A stretch of DNA of 64,000 bases from G963677445 sp963678275 (GTDB lineage: Bacteria; Bacteroidota; Ignavibacteria; Ignavibacteriales; Melioribacteraceae), in contig OY782765.1 in the NCBI GenBank assembly GCA_963678275.1, positions 5,642,001-5,706,000 on the forward strand, in the 5' to 3' direction. The position numbers and the translations under genes are program-made. Below the pieces are notes generated by a model. That model was not told the DNA's origin, made no database searches, and saw only the letters and a list, made by a program, of their open reading frames with translations. Below, one piece after another: positions 28,603 through 38,302 of this stretch (its first letter is position 1; every line of letters begins with the position of its first letter).

Positions 28603-29055
28603 TTACATTATTCCTATCCCTTGCGCGGGCATCCATTCGGGCCAGTCTGAAAGCCATTCCGGAATATGAGCCTCTTTCACCCGGTCGCAGACCGGAAAAT
28701 AGGCTTTCAGATCAAGAACCGGCGAGCCATCTATCGCGTCGATATCACCCACAGAAATTATACCCGCTTTTTCATCGATCTTTTTAATAGCGCATATTGT
28801 CATCATAAGAGGATTTGGCCTGTATTCCGAACGGCAGGCGAATACCCCGGTTTTTTTACCGCGGGCATAAGGAGGTTCGGTGGAAAGAATGTTTCGGCTT
28901 TCTTCATTATCATACCTGTCCGCCCACCAGAAAACAATCACATGGCTGAAATGACTCAACTGCATTAGTCCTTCGCGATATTTATCCTCCACCGTAATCG
29001 AGTTCCCGATATCATCCCTTTTAATCTGCCCGATCTGTACAACTTCAAATTTCAT
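28603..29055 (-). CDS. TrmO-type tRNA t6A37 N6-methyltransferase
   Basis: A 150-residue TsaA/YaeB-like (TrmO) beta-barrel protein. Signature segments are GLMQLSHFSHVIVFWW, then GVFACRSEYRPNPLMMTI and DGSPVLDLKAYFP. The family methylates N6 of threonylcarbamoyladenosine at tRNA position 37. The protein is shorter than E. coli TrmO, lacking its C-terminal extension, as is common for the single-domain archaeal and bacterial members. Some single-domain relatives have other roles, so the precise substrate is inferred. Confidence 0.8.
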   Translation of the reverse strand: MKFEVVQIGQIKRDDIGNSITVEDKYREGLMQLSHFSHVIVFWWADRYDNEESRNILSTEPPYARGKKTGVFACRSEYRPNPLMMTICAIKKIDEKAGIISVGDIDAIDGSPVLDLKAYFPVCDRVKEAHIPEWLSDWPEWMPAQGIGIM

Positions 29056-29840
29056 TTTTTTTCTCCTTTATTTAAAAATCATAATCGTAATCCGGCAGAG
29101 CCGGAAACAATGAGGAATTACGAATTACTAATTACGAATGACGAATTGGTTTTCCCCAAGTATTACCAATTAATTGTCATTCCGGTTTTTTGCGTCCTTT
29201 GCAAAAAGACCAGCCTAAGGCGGGCAGGCCGGAATCTAATGCCGATTTTTATCGCCAATCAGCAATATTTTTAATATGGTTGAAAAGGCAATAAGGTAGA
29301 AATTTTTGAGAATTTGCCATTGCTACTAAGATTAAAAGATTAAAGAATAAGGTTCTTTTGTCGGGTTTTTCAGAGAGAAATTCACGCATCAAAAAAATCG
29401 TCATCGTACGAAAAATTTTTAAGCTCATGGAATATTTATCAATTGTCTTTTAAATTGTTAATTGTACATTATTAATTGTTAATTGAAATTTCTTACCATT
29501 TTGCGTAGAATTTGACTCCTTTGTTGTAATCATAATCTATTATATTTAGCAATTTTATGACCTTACCGCTCGAAATCTACAAAGAGATTCATTCAGGCTC
29601 TTGATAAATCCTGCGCAGAATTATTACTGCCGAAAATATTGAGAATTTTTTCCCTGAATTTCCTTTTGTGTTTCGGCTCTGCCGGCTTAATAATAAAAGA
29701 AAGAAAATAATTTATCAGGCGGCTTATTTGCCGGATAGATATAAAAAGCAGAAATTCTTCACGCAAACAGCATGAGAATTGGAATTTTCTACAATAAAAA
29801 ATATATTGCACATTTATTTTTCGGCAATCGGAAAACATCT
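29056..29840. repeat. Gene-free block with an inverted copy of the 51-53 kb array unit
   Basis: From about 29085 to 29270 the sequence is the reverse complement of the unit forming the tandem array at 51.3-52.9 kb (shared GGCCGGAATCTAATGCCGAT). A dispersed TTTGCGTAGAATTTGACTCC element follows at 29495-29530. No gene is supported. Confidence 0.7.
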
Positions 29841-32435
29841 ATGACCTTTAGATTTCTCGTTCTCTTAATACTGGTATTTTCTTCTGTTTATTCTCAGGAA
29901 ACCAGAACAGTAATTCCAAACAAAGATTATAAAGCAGGCTCTCTGAAAACTTTTTTTCTTGGTGATCATTGGCGTGATCTGTGGACCATTCCGATTAAGA
30001 TACCTGTTCTGGATCTGAAGAAATTCGGCGGCGGTTTGACTCCGATAAAACGCGGCGGGGGGATGCAGACAAAATCGCTGCGTTTTGCCGGTAAAGATGG
30101 ACATATATGGAAATTCCGTTCTCTCGATAAAGACCCGGCAAAGGTGCTCCCGGAGGAAATTCGCCACTCGGTAGTAGCTGATGTATTAAAAGATCAGATA
30201 AGTTCGGCCAATCCTGCCGCTCCTATGGTAGTTGCCACTATTCTCGATTCGCTCGGCATATACAACGCGAAACCTTATCTATGCATAATGCCCGATTCAC
30301 CTTTGCTGGGAGAGTACAAGGAAGAATTTGGGGGACTTATCGGAATGCTGGAAATTCATCCCGACGAAAAAAGCAGGCTGCCCTTCACGGAATTCGGAGA
30401 GGTTGATAAAGTTTCGGGCACTTTCAAGATGTTTGAAAAACTTGAGAACGATATTGATGAAAAAGTTCACGGGCCATCATTCCTGAAAGCGCGCCTTGCC
30501 GATATTTTTCTCGGTGACTGGGACCGCCATACAGATCAATGGCGCTGGGCAAAGGTAAAAAAGAAAAAGTCGGAATACTGGTATCCTATCCCCCGCGACC
30601 GTGACCAGGCGTTCGCTAAATTCGACGGGCTCGGCCCCACTATTGCCGAATACCTGGTGCCGCAGCTTGTACATTTTGATTATAATTATCCCCAGATTGA
30701 GGACCTTTCATGGAGCGGAAGATTTCTGGACAGGAGATACCTGCCTGCAATTTCTAAAGCCGAATGGGATTCCGTTACCAGTTTTGTTCAGCGAAAACTT
30801 ACAGATGATTTGATTGAATCGGCTGTAAAAAAAATGCCTCCCGAACTTTATCCGCTGGCGGGAGAAGAATTGATCGGGAAATTGAAATCAAGAAGGGACA
30901 AACTGAAAAAAGCTTCAGATGAATATTTCAGGCGAATCAATAAATATCTTGATATCTACGGCACTAAATATGACGATTCCCTGCACGTAAGCAGGATTTC
31001 GGACGAATATACAAGCGTGAGATTATGGTCAAAAGGGAGGAAGAATAAAAAATATAAACTGATTTTTGAAAGGGTTTTCACCACATCAATTACCAAAGAG
31101 ATAAGAGTTTATCTTGAAGAGGGGGATGACAAAGCTTTTGTAAGCGGCCGGGTGGAGGATGGAATTCTGGTAAGGATAATCGGGGGAAGCGGTGATGACT
31201 GCTTTACAGACAGTTCGGAAGTGGCCGGGAATTTTCTATATATTACTCCCTTTTACGACGCTGCCAATCTTACCATGTTTTATGATTCCGATAAGGGTAC
31301 GAAATGTAATCCGGGAGCAGGCACAATTATCGACACCTCATGGTATCCGCCGCCAAAGGATGAATTTGAAAAATATGAACCTCCTCAAAGAGACAGGGGA
31401 CATGACTGGATAATCTCCCCTTATGGTTCCCTCAACAAAGATGATGGAATGGTCGGCGGAGGTTCTCTCGCATTATACAAATACAACTTCAGGGTCGCTC
31501 CTTTCGATTACCGGCTGAAGATTACCGCTCTTTACGCCTCAAAACCACAAAGTGTTAATCTCCGATTTCAGGGAGATTTTTATAACATCATAAAAGGATT
31601 ATTATTTAGATATGACGCCTATGCTTCACAAATGCATTATACCGATTTTTTCGGATATGGTAATGAAACCAGCTATAATGAGGATTTATTTTTAAATAGC
31701 GAATATTACCGAAAAAAACAAAAGACATTTTATTTCAAACCTTCCCTCGCTCTGAATCTGAACTCACATTTGTATCTTGAAGGCAGTCTTATTTTTGAAA
31801 GTAATGATGTGGAAATAAGCAAATCTCTGATAGCGAATTTCCCATCGGGCGGTTATGGAACAGGTCACGTTAGGGCAGCCGGGGCGGGATTGACGGTGTT
31901 ATTTGACAATCGCGATTCTCACGATAATCCTTCCGGCGGATTCTACTGGAATACATCCGCATTTATATATCCGGGAATATTTGATAATCCCGGGGCTTTT
32001 TCATTTATTGAAAGCGATATCCGCTATTACCAGCCAATAAAGTTTGGAACGGATCATATTCTCGCTATGCGGGCGGGCGGGAAAAATCTCTGGGGTGAAT
32101 ATCCCTTTTTCAAAAGCGCGTCTATCGGTGGTCAAAACAGCCTGAGAGGTTATAACCAGGAACGATTTGCCGGCGACGCTTCCCTTTTTTCTCAGGTGGA
32201 GCTGAGATCTTATTTGAGTGAGATAAGATTTGTTCTGAAAGGAAAGCTGGGATTTCATCTTTTCGCCGAAACCGGCCGGGTATTCGCGAAAAATGAAACA
32301 TCCGATCTGTGGCATCCATCTTTTGGAGGGGGACTGTGGGTGACATTTTTCAGGAATTATATCAACGCTTTTATGACTCTCGGTTTTTCGAATGAATCAA
32401 CCACCCTCTATTTTGACCTGGCTTCAGGATTTTGA
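29841..32435 (+). CDS. Outer-membrane barrel protein with kinase-like N-terminal domain (copy 1)
   Basis: 864 residues from the ATG at 29841, chosen because it begins a clean signal peptide (MTFRFLVLLILVFSSVYSQ); the frame is open further upstream. The N-terminal half belongs to a conserved FCB family found before Omp85 barrels. It has a GGGMQTKSLRF/WKFRS segment, GMLEIHPDE, a FLGDWDRHTDQWRW loop and PRDRDQAFAKF. The D-W-D-R-H loop and following D-x-D resemble the catalytic loops of FAM20/HipA-like kinases. The C-terminal roughly 300 residues are an Omp85/BamA-type barrel with GGQNSLRGYNQERFAGD and an aromatic last strand. Its paralogue follows after one base. Activity is untested from sequence alone. 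Confidence 0.78.
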   Translation: MTFRFLVLLILVFSSVYSQETRTVIPNKDYKAGSLKTFFLGDHWRDLWTIPIKIPVLDLKKFGGGLTPIKRGGGMQTKSLRFAGKDGHIWKFRSLDKDPAKVLPEEIRHSVVADVLKDQISSANPAAPMVVATILDSLGIYNAKPYLCIMPDSPLLGEYKEEFGGLIGMLEIHPDEKSRLPFTEFGEVDKVSGTFKMFEKLENDIDEKVHGPSFLKARLADIFLGDWDRHTDQWRWAKVKKKKSEYWYPIPRDRDQAFAKFDGLGPTIAEYLVPQLVHFDYNYPQIEDLSWSGRFLDRRYLPAISKAEWDSVTSFVQRKLTDDLIESAVKKMPPELYPLAGEELIGKLKSRRDKLKKASDEYFRRINKYLDIYGTKYDDSLHVSRISDEYTSVRLWSKGRKNKKYKLIFERVFTTSITKEIRVYLEEGDDKAFVSGRVEDGILVRIIGGSGDDCFTDSSEVAGNFLYITPFYDAANLTMFYDSDKGTKCNPGAGTIIDTSWYPPPKDEFEKYEPPQRDRGHDWIISPYGSLNKDDGMVGGGSLALYKYNFRVAPFDYRLKITALYASKPQSVNLRFQGDFYNIIKGLLFRYDAYASQMHYTDFFGYGNETSYNEDLFLNSEYYRKKQKTFYFKPSLALNLNSHLYLEGSLIFESNDVEISKSLIANFPSGGYGTGHVRAAGAGLTVLFDNRDSHDNPSGGFYWNTSAFIYPGIFDNPGAFSFIESDIRYYQPIKFGTDHILAMRAGGKNLWGEYPFFKSASIGGQNSLRGYNQERFAGDASLFSQVELRSYLSEIRFVLKGKLGFHLFAETGRVFAKNETSDLWHPSFGGGLWVTFFRNYINAFMTLGFSNESTTLYFDLASGF

Positions 32436-32436
32436 T

Positions 32437-35046
32437 ATGAAAATTTTTTACACTTTTTTTTTATTGACCCTCTTCGTGGCTTTGGCGATTTCCGCGCAAA
32501 ACAAAGATAAATATATTACCGTTATTCCGGGTGAAGAATATAGCGCCGGGGCTCTTTATCAATTCTTCTTCGGCAGCCACTGGCGTGATCTGTGGACCAC
32601 TCCGATTAAAGTAAAGGTTCTTGATCTGGAAAACTTTGACGGCGGACTTGTTCCGATAAAAAAGGGGGGAGGAAAGCAGACAAAATCGCTGCGGTTCAGA
32701 GGCAAAAGTGGCAGAATATGGAAATTCCGCTCAATAAATAAAAATCCTGAGGCGGTGCTTCCGCGTGAACTTCGCAGAACAATCGTATCAGATTTACTGA
32801 AAGACCAGGTGAGTTCCGCTAATCCGGTTGCCCCGCTGGTTACAGTACCTCTCCTGAATGCGGTGGGCATTCTGCAGGCAGAACCTAAACTTGTCTGGCT
32901 GCCCGATTCTGAACTGCTGAAGGAATTCCGAAAGGAATATGGGAATATGCTTGGTATGATTGAAATTCATCCCGATGAGGGAGATCATAGGGATGAGGGA
33001 TTCGCCGGTTCTGAAAAAATCGTGGGCACTTATAAACTTTTTAGAAGGATTGAGGAAAAAAGAAAAAACAAAGTAAACAGCAGCGAGTTTTTGAAAGCAA
33101 GGCTGATGGATATTTTTTTTGGTGACTGGGACAGGCACACCGACCAGTGGCGCTGGGCGCGTTATGGGGAGGGTGATGAATACAGATGGAGCCCTGTGCC
33201 CCGCGACCGCGACCAGGTTTTTGCTAAATTTACAGGTGTGTTTCCATATCTAACCACCCTGTTTGTTCAGCAGCTTAACCATTTCGGGTATGAATATCAG
33301 CAGGCTGAGGAAATTGCCTGGAGCGGCAGGGTTCTCGACAGGCGGTATCTTACAGAACTGACAAAAAATGAATGGGATTCGGTTGTGGTTTATGTCCATT
33401 CCAGGCTGACTGATGAAGTGATTGATTCGGCAATAGCGCGAATGCCCGAACCATATATCGATATCGCGGGGAAGGAGATCAGGGAAAAACTTATCAGCAG
33501 GCGGGACCTGCTGCCGGAATTTTCTGAGGAATATTATGAATGGATAAACGAGGTGGTTGAGCTTTATGGCAGCGCGCATAAAGACTATCTTGAAATTAAC
33601 CGGCTGAATGACAGCTTTACATCCGCAGCGTTATTCAGAATGAAACATGGGGAAAAAATTGGTGAGCCATTTTATTATAAAGTTTTCAATAATAATATTA
33701 CCTCCGAATTCAGAGCTTTTCTCCTCGATGGAGATGATAAAGCTGTTATAAAAGGCGAGGCGGAAAACAGCCCGATTGTCCGGGTTATCGGTGGGGAAGG
33801 GATGGATACTTTTGTTGATGAATCGGTGGTTCATGGCTGGTTCCGGGGATTTATTCCTGTACCTGTCTATAAGGAATGGACCCGCTTTTATGACGGAGGT
33901 AATAAGTCGGTGTTTATAGAAGGGGCTAACACACTTGTTGACAGAACCAAACTGCCGAAACCAAAAAATGATATTGAAAAATATGAACCAGCATACAAAC
34001 AGAAAGGGCATGATTTTGAATTTAATCCTGTTATATGGTATAGTTCCGATAACGGTTTTCTTGTCGGGGGCGGACCAAAATTATATTCATATAATTTCAG
34101 GATGGACCCTTATGAATATATGATGACCCTGACCGCGGCTTACGCTACCAGAACAGGAAGCTACAGCATAGAGTTTAATAGTGAGTTTAATTCTCTTGTG
34201 AGGTCATCGACAATAAAAATTGACGCGCAAAAAACCGAACTCGCCTTCAGCAATTATTTTGGTTATGGAAATGAAACCGGGTATGATCAGGAGCTTTATG
34301 ATAATGATTATTACAGGAACGCGCAGGAACTTGTGGAAATAAGCGCTACACTGGAAAGTGATCTCGGGCAAAATCTTAAGAGTATAGCAGGTTTTTCATA
34401 TTATTACACCGAATCGATGGTTGATTCCCCTGGGCTGCTGACCGGGGCCAGGTATGGAGATTATGGAACGGGCGATATTATCTCAATGTCTCTCAGATTC
34501 GGACTAAGCCGCGACACAAGAGATGAAAATAGGAATCCCTATGAAGGAAGCCTTATTTCTTTAAGCGGTGAAATATTTCCCGGTCTGCATGATGATGTGG
34601 AACCTTATTACAAAGCCGGGTTTGATTTGCGCAAATATTTCAGGACCGATATTTTTACCAGGGTGATTTTCGCGTTCCGCGCCGGGGGAGAAGCGGTTAT
34701 GGGTGGCAAGTATCCCTATTTCAGGGCTGTTTTCCTCGGGGGCAAGGAGCGGTTGAGAGGTTTCAGCCGTGAACGGTTTGCCGGCGACGCTTCACTTTTC
34801 GGCCAGGCTGAAATGAGAATATATCTCGGCAAGTCGGGCTTTTTTATTCCCGCTGAAACCGGCGTCCACTTTTTTGCCGAAACCGGACGCGTTTTCGCCG
34901 AAAATGAAAGATCGGATAAATGGCACCCCACTTTCGGCGGCGGTATCTGGGCATCCATTCTGGACCGTTCATTTAATACATCCTTCTCCATCGGCGTAAG
35001 CAACGAAAGAACAGGCTATTACCTCCGCGCCCGTCTTGGATTTTGA
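32437..35046 (+). CDS. Outer-membrane barrel protein with kinase-like N-terminal domain (copy 2)
   Basis: 869 residues from the ATG at 32437, which starts a signal peptide (MKIFYTFFLLTLFVALAIS) and lies one base after the stop of copy 1. It is collinear with copy 1 throughout: SHWRDLWTTPIKVKVLDL, GGGKQTKSLRF, FFGDWDRHTDQWRW, VPRDRDQVFAKF and the barrel segment GGKERLRGFSRERFAGD. The conserved residues of the kinase-like loop are retained in both. The pair looks like an old tandem duplication expressed as one transcript. An upstream in-frame ATG at 32392 overlaps copy 1 and lacks a signal peptide start. Confidence 0.78.
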   Translation: MKIFYTFFLLTLFVALAISAQNKDKYITVIPGEEYSAGALYQFFFGSHWRDLWTTPIKVKVLDLENFDGGLVPIKKGGGKQTKSLRFRGKSGRIWKFRSINKNPEAVLPRELRRTIVSDLLKDQVSSANPVAPLVTVPLLNAVGILQAEPKLVWLPDSELLKEFRKEYGNMLGMIEIHPDEGDHRDEGFAGSEKIVGTYKLFRRIEEKRKNKVNSSEFLKARLMDIFFGDWDRHTDQWRWARYGEGDEYRWSPVPRDRDQVFAKFTGVFPYLTTLFVQQLNHFGYEYQQAEEIAWSGRVLDRRYLTELTKNEWDSVVVYVHSRLTDEVIDSAIARMPEPYIDIAGKEIREKLISRRDLLPEFSEEYYEWINEVVELYGSAHKDYLEINRLNDSFTSAALFRMKHGEKIGEPFYYKVFNNNITSEFRAFLLDGDDKAVIKGEAENSPIVRVIGGEGMDTFVDESVVHGWFRGFIPVPVYKEWTRFYDGGNKSVFIEGANTLVDRTKLPKPKNDIEKYEPAYKQKGHDFEFNPVIWYSSDNGFLVGGGPKLYSYNFRMDPYEYMMTLTAAYATRTGSYSIEFNSEFNSLVRSSTIKIDAQKTELAFSNYFGYGNETGYDQELYDNDYYRNAQELVEISATLESDLGQNLKSIAGFSYYYTESMVDSPGLLTGARYGDYGTGDIISMSLRFGLSRDTRDENRNPYEGSLISLSGEIFPGLHDDVEPYYKAGFDLRKYFRTDIFTRVIFAFRAGGEAVMGGKYPYFRAVFLGGKERLRGFSRERFAGDASLFGQAEMRIYLGKSGFFIPAETGVHFFAETGRVFAENERSDKWHPTFGGGIWASILDRSFNTSFSIGVSNERTGYYLRARLGF

Positions 35047-35199
35047 AAGGCAATTGTGAATTGTGAATGATGAATTATGAATTAAAAAAGGGGATTTTGG
35101 GAGGGGGGATATTTTCATTATTAATTGCTAATTTCCGGTCTTTGTTTCTGGTTTTACCAGCTTAGGCATGATTGACCATAAATTGAAAAAGGCTTAAAC

Positions 35200-35487
35200 T
35201 CATCCGGCGTTTTCCTTCTGCGGATGCGCCCTAACCTGAGTTTTCCAATAATCCAGATCATTATTCCGGGCTATTTCCTTATCTATTTCCTCCTGTTTAT
35301 CAAAATAATATGCGAGAGCTGAATGCAACTGTGATGGAGTTATATGAGAAAGGGCAGCGAGTATTTCATCGACGGTTTTTCCCATCTGGTAGTATCCCGC
35401 GATTGTCCTCACCGTTATTCTTGTCCCGATAATTACCGGGGAACCTCCGGAAATTCCGGGATTTGATCCGATATAGGGGTATTTCAT
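35200..35487 (-). CDS. DUF433 antitoxin-like protein
   Basis: A 95-residue protein with the DUF433 pattern: SGGSPVIIGTRITVRTIAGYYQMGKTVDEIL, then ITPSQLHSALAYYFDKQEEID. DUF433 proteins are helix-turn-helix antitoxins (VapB45-like) normally paired with PIN-type DUF5615 toxins. No such toxin is next to it. Its start overlaps the stop of another antitoxin-like gene by four bases, so the two are coupled. Confidence 0.85.
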   Translation of the reverse strand: MKYPYIGSNPGISGGSPVIIGTRITVRTIAGYYQMGKTVDEILAALSHITPSQLHSALAYYFDKQEEIDKEIARNNDLDYWKTQVRAHPQKENAG

Positions 35488-35711
35488 TTTTCAAACCGCT
35501 TCCATATATCATCAAAAACTTCATCCCCGGGTATTCCTTTGACTTTTCCGGTTCTCATCTCGGTTAACCTTCTCTTTGAAACTTTTATCCATTTTTGCTC
35601 AATATCTTTATCGATGGGATTCAAACTTTGTAATAATGAATCAATTACAAAAGTTCTCTCCTCAACCGGCAGCGATAGAGCTTCATTTATTAATTCTTGT
35701 TTGGATAACAT
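35484..35711 (-). CDS. Addiction-module component (RelB/antitoxin-like)
   Basis: A 75-residue helical protein with the putative addiction-module component signature: I-x-E-A-x-x-L-P-V-E-E-R near the N-terminus (LINEALSLPVEERTFVIDSL), LLQSLNP, and a W-x-x-x-[SA]-x-x-R segment. Such proteins usually neutralise a RelE/ParE toxin encoded just downstream. Here the downstream gene is a DUF433 antitoxin-like protein instead. An AAGGTAA lies before the start. Confidence 0.8.
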   Translation of the reverse strand: MLSKQELINEALSLPVEERTFVIDSLLQSLNPIDKDIEQKWIKVSKRRLTEMRTGKVKGIPGDEVFDDIWKRFEK

Positions 35712-35964
35712 GATTACCTTTTACAATTTATGCCTGATGACTTTTATAACAAAATACAAACATGTTATAAAAATTCAAAGAAAAAAGTGGGAATTTATAA
35801 TCTCATCCGGATGAAAGTCCAGCCACCTGCAACAAGATATGACTGCGGCGGCGCAAAAAGTACGAAATGGATATCCGGGGGTAGTTCCTTTCCGCGATTA
35901 TCAGCGAAATCCGCGGGAGATATTTTCCCGCTGATTATCGCTGAGATTTAAAATTCGTAGAATC

Positions 35965-37452
35965 TCACTTTTCAAAAAGTGGAACAATTTTTTCAATGGC
36001 CATGGGGATTTTACTGCGGGCAATGGCGCCGTTAGTAAAATCGGATGAAGTGGTGACAATTACCAGGTCCAGGTCCCTGATGATCATTATATATTGCCCG
36101 GCATAACCAAGCGCGGTTATCATATCGTGTTCGTCGGGGGAGGGGGCATTTGGTTCTTTCCACCATTGCAGGTTATTTTTTGAATGATGCCACCATTGAT
36201 AACCATAGTCAAAATAGTCACTTTCCTTTACGTGTGGTTTAGTCGATTCCCGGACCCATGCTTTCGAGACAATTTGTTTATCACGCCACTTCCCATCGTT
36301 AAGGACCAAAAGTCCGATTATTGCCATATCCCTGGGGCGTAATGACAGTCCTTCACCGCATCGCAATATATCTTTGTTATGGCTTTGCCAGGTGTAATTA
36401 TTAATGCCGAGTGGTTTAAAGAGGTATTCATCCGCGAATGCCAGCGCTTTTTTTCCCTCCAGGAATTCAATAACACCGCCGAGAAGAACCGTGCCTCCGC
36501 TGTTATAATTAAATCTTTCACCCGGCTTATCTGCCATAGGCCTGCTGAGAATAAACCGGAAACAATCATCGGTTTTAAACATCTCTGATGGATAATCATC
36601 CCATTCCAGTCCGGAGGTCATGGTTAAAATATTCTTCAGGGTGATCTTCTCTTTCTCTTTCGAATTTAATGAATCATATTCGGGGAAAAAACTGAAAATG
36701 GGCTGATCTGTATTTATCTCTTTATGCCTGTCAAGGGTTATTCCGAGTAACAGGGAAGTTACACTTTTTGTGCATGATCGGATTTGATGCGGCTCATTCC
36801 GGTTGTAGCCGTAAAAATATTCCTCCACTACCAATTTGTCTTTTTTAATTATTAGAAGTGATTTCATTCTGCCGAAATTCAGGTCAATAACCTCGTTCAT
36901 AAGATTTAAAAAAGAGGAGGTGTCGGTTACGCTATTATAAACCGATTCTGTTTTAAGCCCGTCATCAATTTGCGCGGGTTTATTATATCTGTAGGTGGTC
37001 TCACCATTTTCATCCGGAATTCGGGGGTGCAATAATCTTGTTTCAAGATTTCTTCCGGCCCGGACAAAATCCAATGGTTTTGGGGTTCCATCTTCCGAAT
37101 GTACCCCGCCGTCAAGGAATTCCCTTTTTGCGTCAAGGATACAAACCAGGGTGTCGGAATCTTCATCAAGCAGTGAAATTTTTTGCGCGAGAGTATCATA
37201 TTTTATATCGACATAATCCCATTCAGCCTTGAATTCGTTATTCATTATAAAAAAGCCGCGGGCTGTCAATATGTTGGAACTATCACGACTGATGAACAAA
37301 GCGACTTTTTCTGCCCAGGGCTGAAAAAGTAAGGATGTTTCTTCAGTCGATACCCACAATCCTTCGATATCATTAGTATTGTTTTCATTAACACAACTAT
37401 TAAGGGAGATCATTAACAATAGAGATACCAGGAATAATTTTAGTGTGTTCAT
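35965..37452 (-). CDS. Serine hydrolase lipoprotein, class C beta-lactamase fold (copy A)
   Basis: A 495-residue predicted lipoprotein (signal with lipobox LNSC, Cys20). The N-terminal 150 residues form a lipocalin-like/unknown domain. The rest is a penicillin-binding/class C beta-lactamase fold: SxxK motif SCTK in HQIRSCTKSVTSLL (about residue 230), Tyr-x-Asn in FNYNSGG (about 320) and a late HDMITALGYAGQ segment in place of the KTG box. Members include esterases, D-amino peptidases and penicillin-recognising enzymes; the substrate cannot be told here. A paralogue lies at 44.2-45.7 kb. Confidence 0.82.
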   Translation of the reverse strand: MNTLKLFLVSLLLMISLNSCVNENNTNDIEGLWVSTEETSLLFQPWAEKVALFISRDSSNILTARGFFIMNNEFKAEWDYVDIKYDTLAQKISLLDEDSDTLVCILDAKREFLDGGVHSEDGTPKPLDFVRAGRNLETRLLHPRIPDENGETTYRYNKPAQIDDGLKTESVYNSVTDTSSFLNLMNEVIDLNFGRMKSLLIIKKDKLVVEEYFYGYNRNEPHQIRSCTKSVTSLLLGITLDRHKEINTDQPIFSFFPEYDSLNSKEKEKITLKNILTMTSGLEWDDYPSEMFKTDDCFRFILSRPMADKPGERFNYNSGGTVLLGGVIEFLEGKKALAFADEYLFKPLGINNYTWQSHNKDILRCGEGLSLRPRDMAIIGLLVLNDGKWRDKQIVSKAWVRESTKPHVKESDYFDYGYQWWHHSKNNLQWWKEPNAPSPDEHDMITALGYAGQYIMIIRDLDLVIVTTSSDFTNGAIARSKIPMAIEKIVPLFEK

Positions 37453-37720
37453 TTCAGGGTCCTGTATATTTTGAATGTTTGATTACCGGATGTAAGTGAA
37501 TCTTTTGTTTCGAACAACTGATAAACTTTATTCGAAAATGGATACATTATTCATCTCTTAGCAATAAATATTTCGGAAACTATATTTATTAAGATAAATA
37601 ATGCCTGTGTTCCCAGTATGGAACCACCGAATTTAAAGTTTTTTATTAACTATGCGCAAGGGAAAAGCGCCGCCCTAAATTGACTGATTATTCACCTTCG
37701 AAAAGAACCTAATTCCATTT

Positions 37721-38302
37721 TTATTTATCGCCATAATCTTTATAATCACTCCATTCGCTCGGGTTTGTATAGATAATGGATACCGATTGCAGCAGCCTGC
37801 TCTTTGAGAAATAAAATTCAAATTCCGCTCTATATTTAAATGCGGGAATATCTAATCTTTGAACACATAGCGCGTAGTCGCCACTTTCCGGATTGCCGGC
37901 GAAATAACTATTTTCTGAATCAGATATCTCAAAGTTATCATTATTCACATTCAGTGACAATCCCAGGAGCTTTAGTTTTTCATCCCCTATAATCACTATA
38001 TCATCAAGAAATCTCAAACTGTCGGCTGGAATCCCATTGAGACACAAAACAATATCTTTCATCTTAAAATAATGAAATGTGACTTTGACCGAATCATCAT
38101 TAATTTTAACAATCGTTGTATCCCTTTCAATAGAATCGTGATAAATTGAATCAATTTCGGAGAAACAAAAATTATATTTTTCAAATAAATAAATCGCTAC
38201 TGAATCCAGCTTGCTGTTTGTAAGATGGATAATATGTTTTGTGTTTTTTTCCTGTGCATTTAAAATCGCTGTGAAAAACAGAAAGACAAATATTATTCTC
38301 AT
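37721..38302 (-). CDS. Exported protein of unknown function
   Basis: A 193-residue protein with a short signal peptide (MRIIFVFLFFTAILNAQ, cleavage about residue 17). The mature part is mainly beta-strand by eye, with acidic DSVAIYLFEKYNF and FRAEFEFYFSKSRLLQSVS segments. I recognise no family or catalytic motif. It is probably periplasmic or surface-exposed. There is no operon neighbour within 200 bases. Confidence 0.62.
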   Translation of the reverse strand: MRIIFVFLFFTAILNAQEKNTKHIIHLTNSKLDSVAIYLFEKYNFCFSEIDSIYHDSIERDTTIVKINDDSVKVTFHYFKMKDIVLCLNGIPADSLRFLDDIVIIGDEKLKLLGLSLNVNNDNFEISDSENSYFAGNPESGDYALCVQRLDIPAFKYRAEFEFYFSKSRLLQSVSIIYTNPSEWSDYKDYGDK

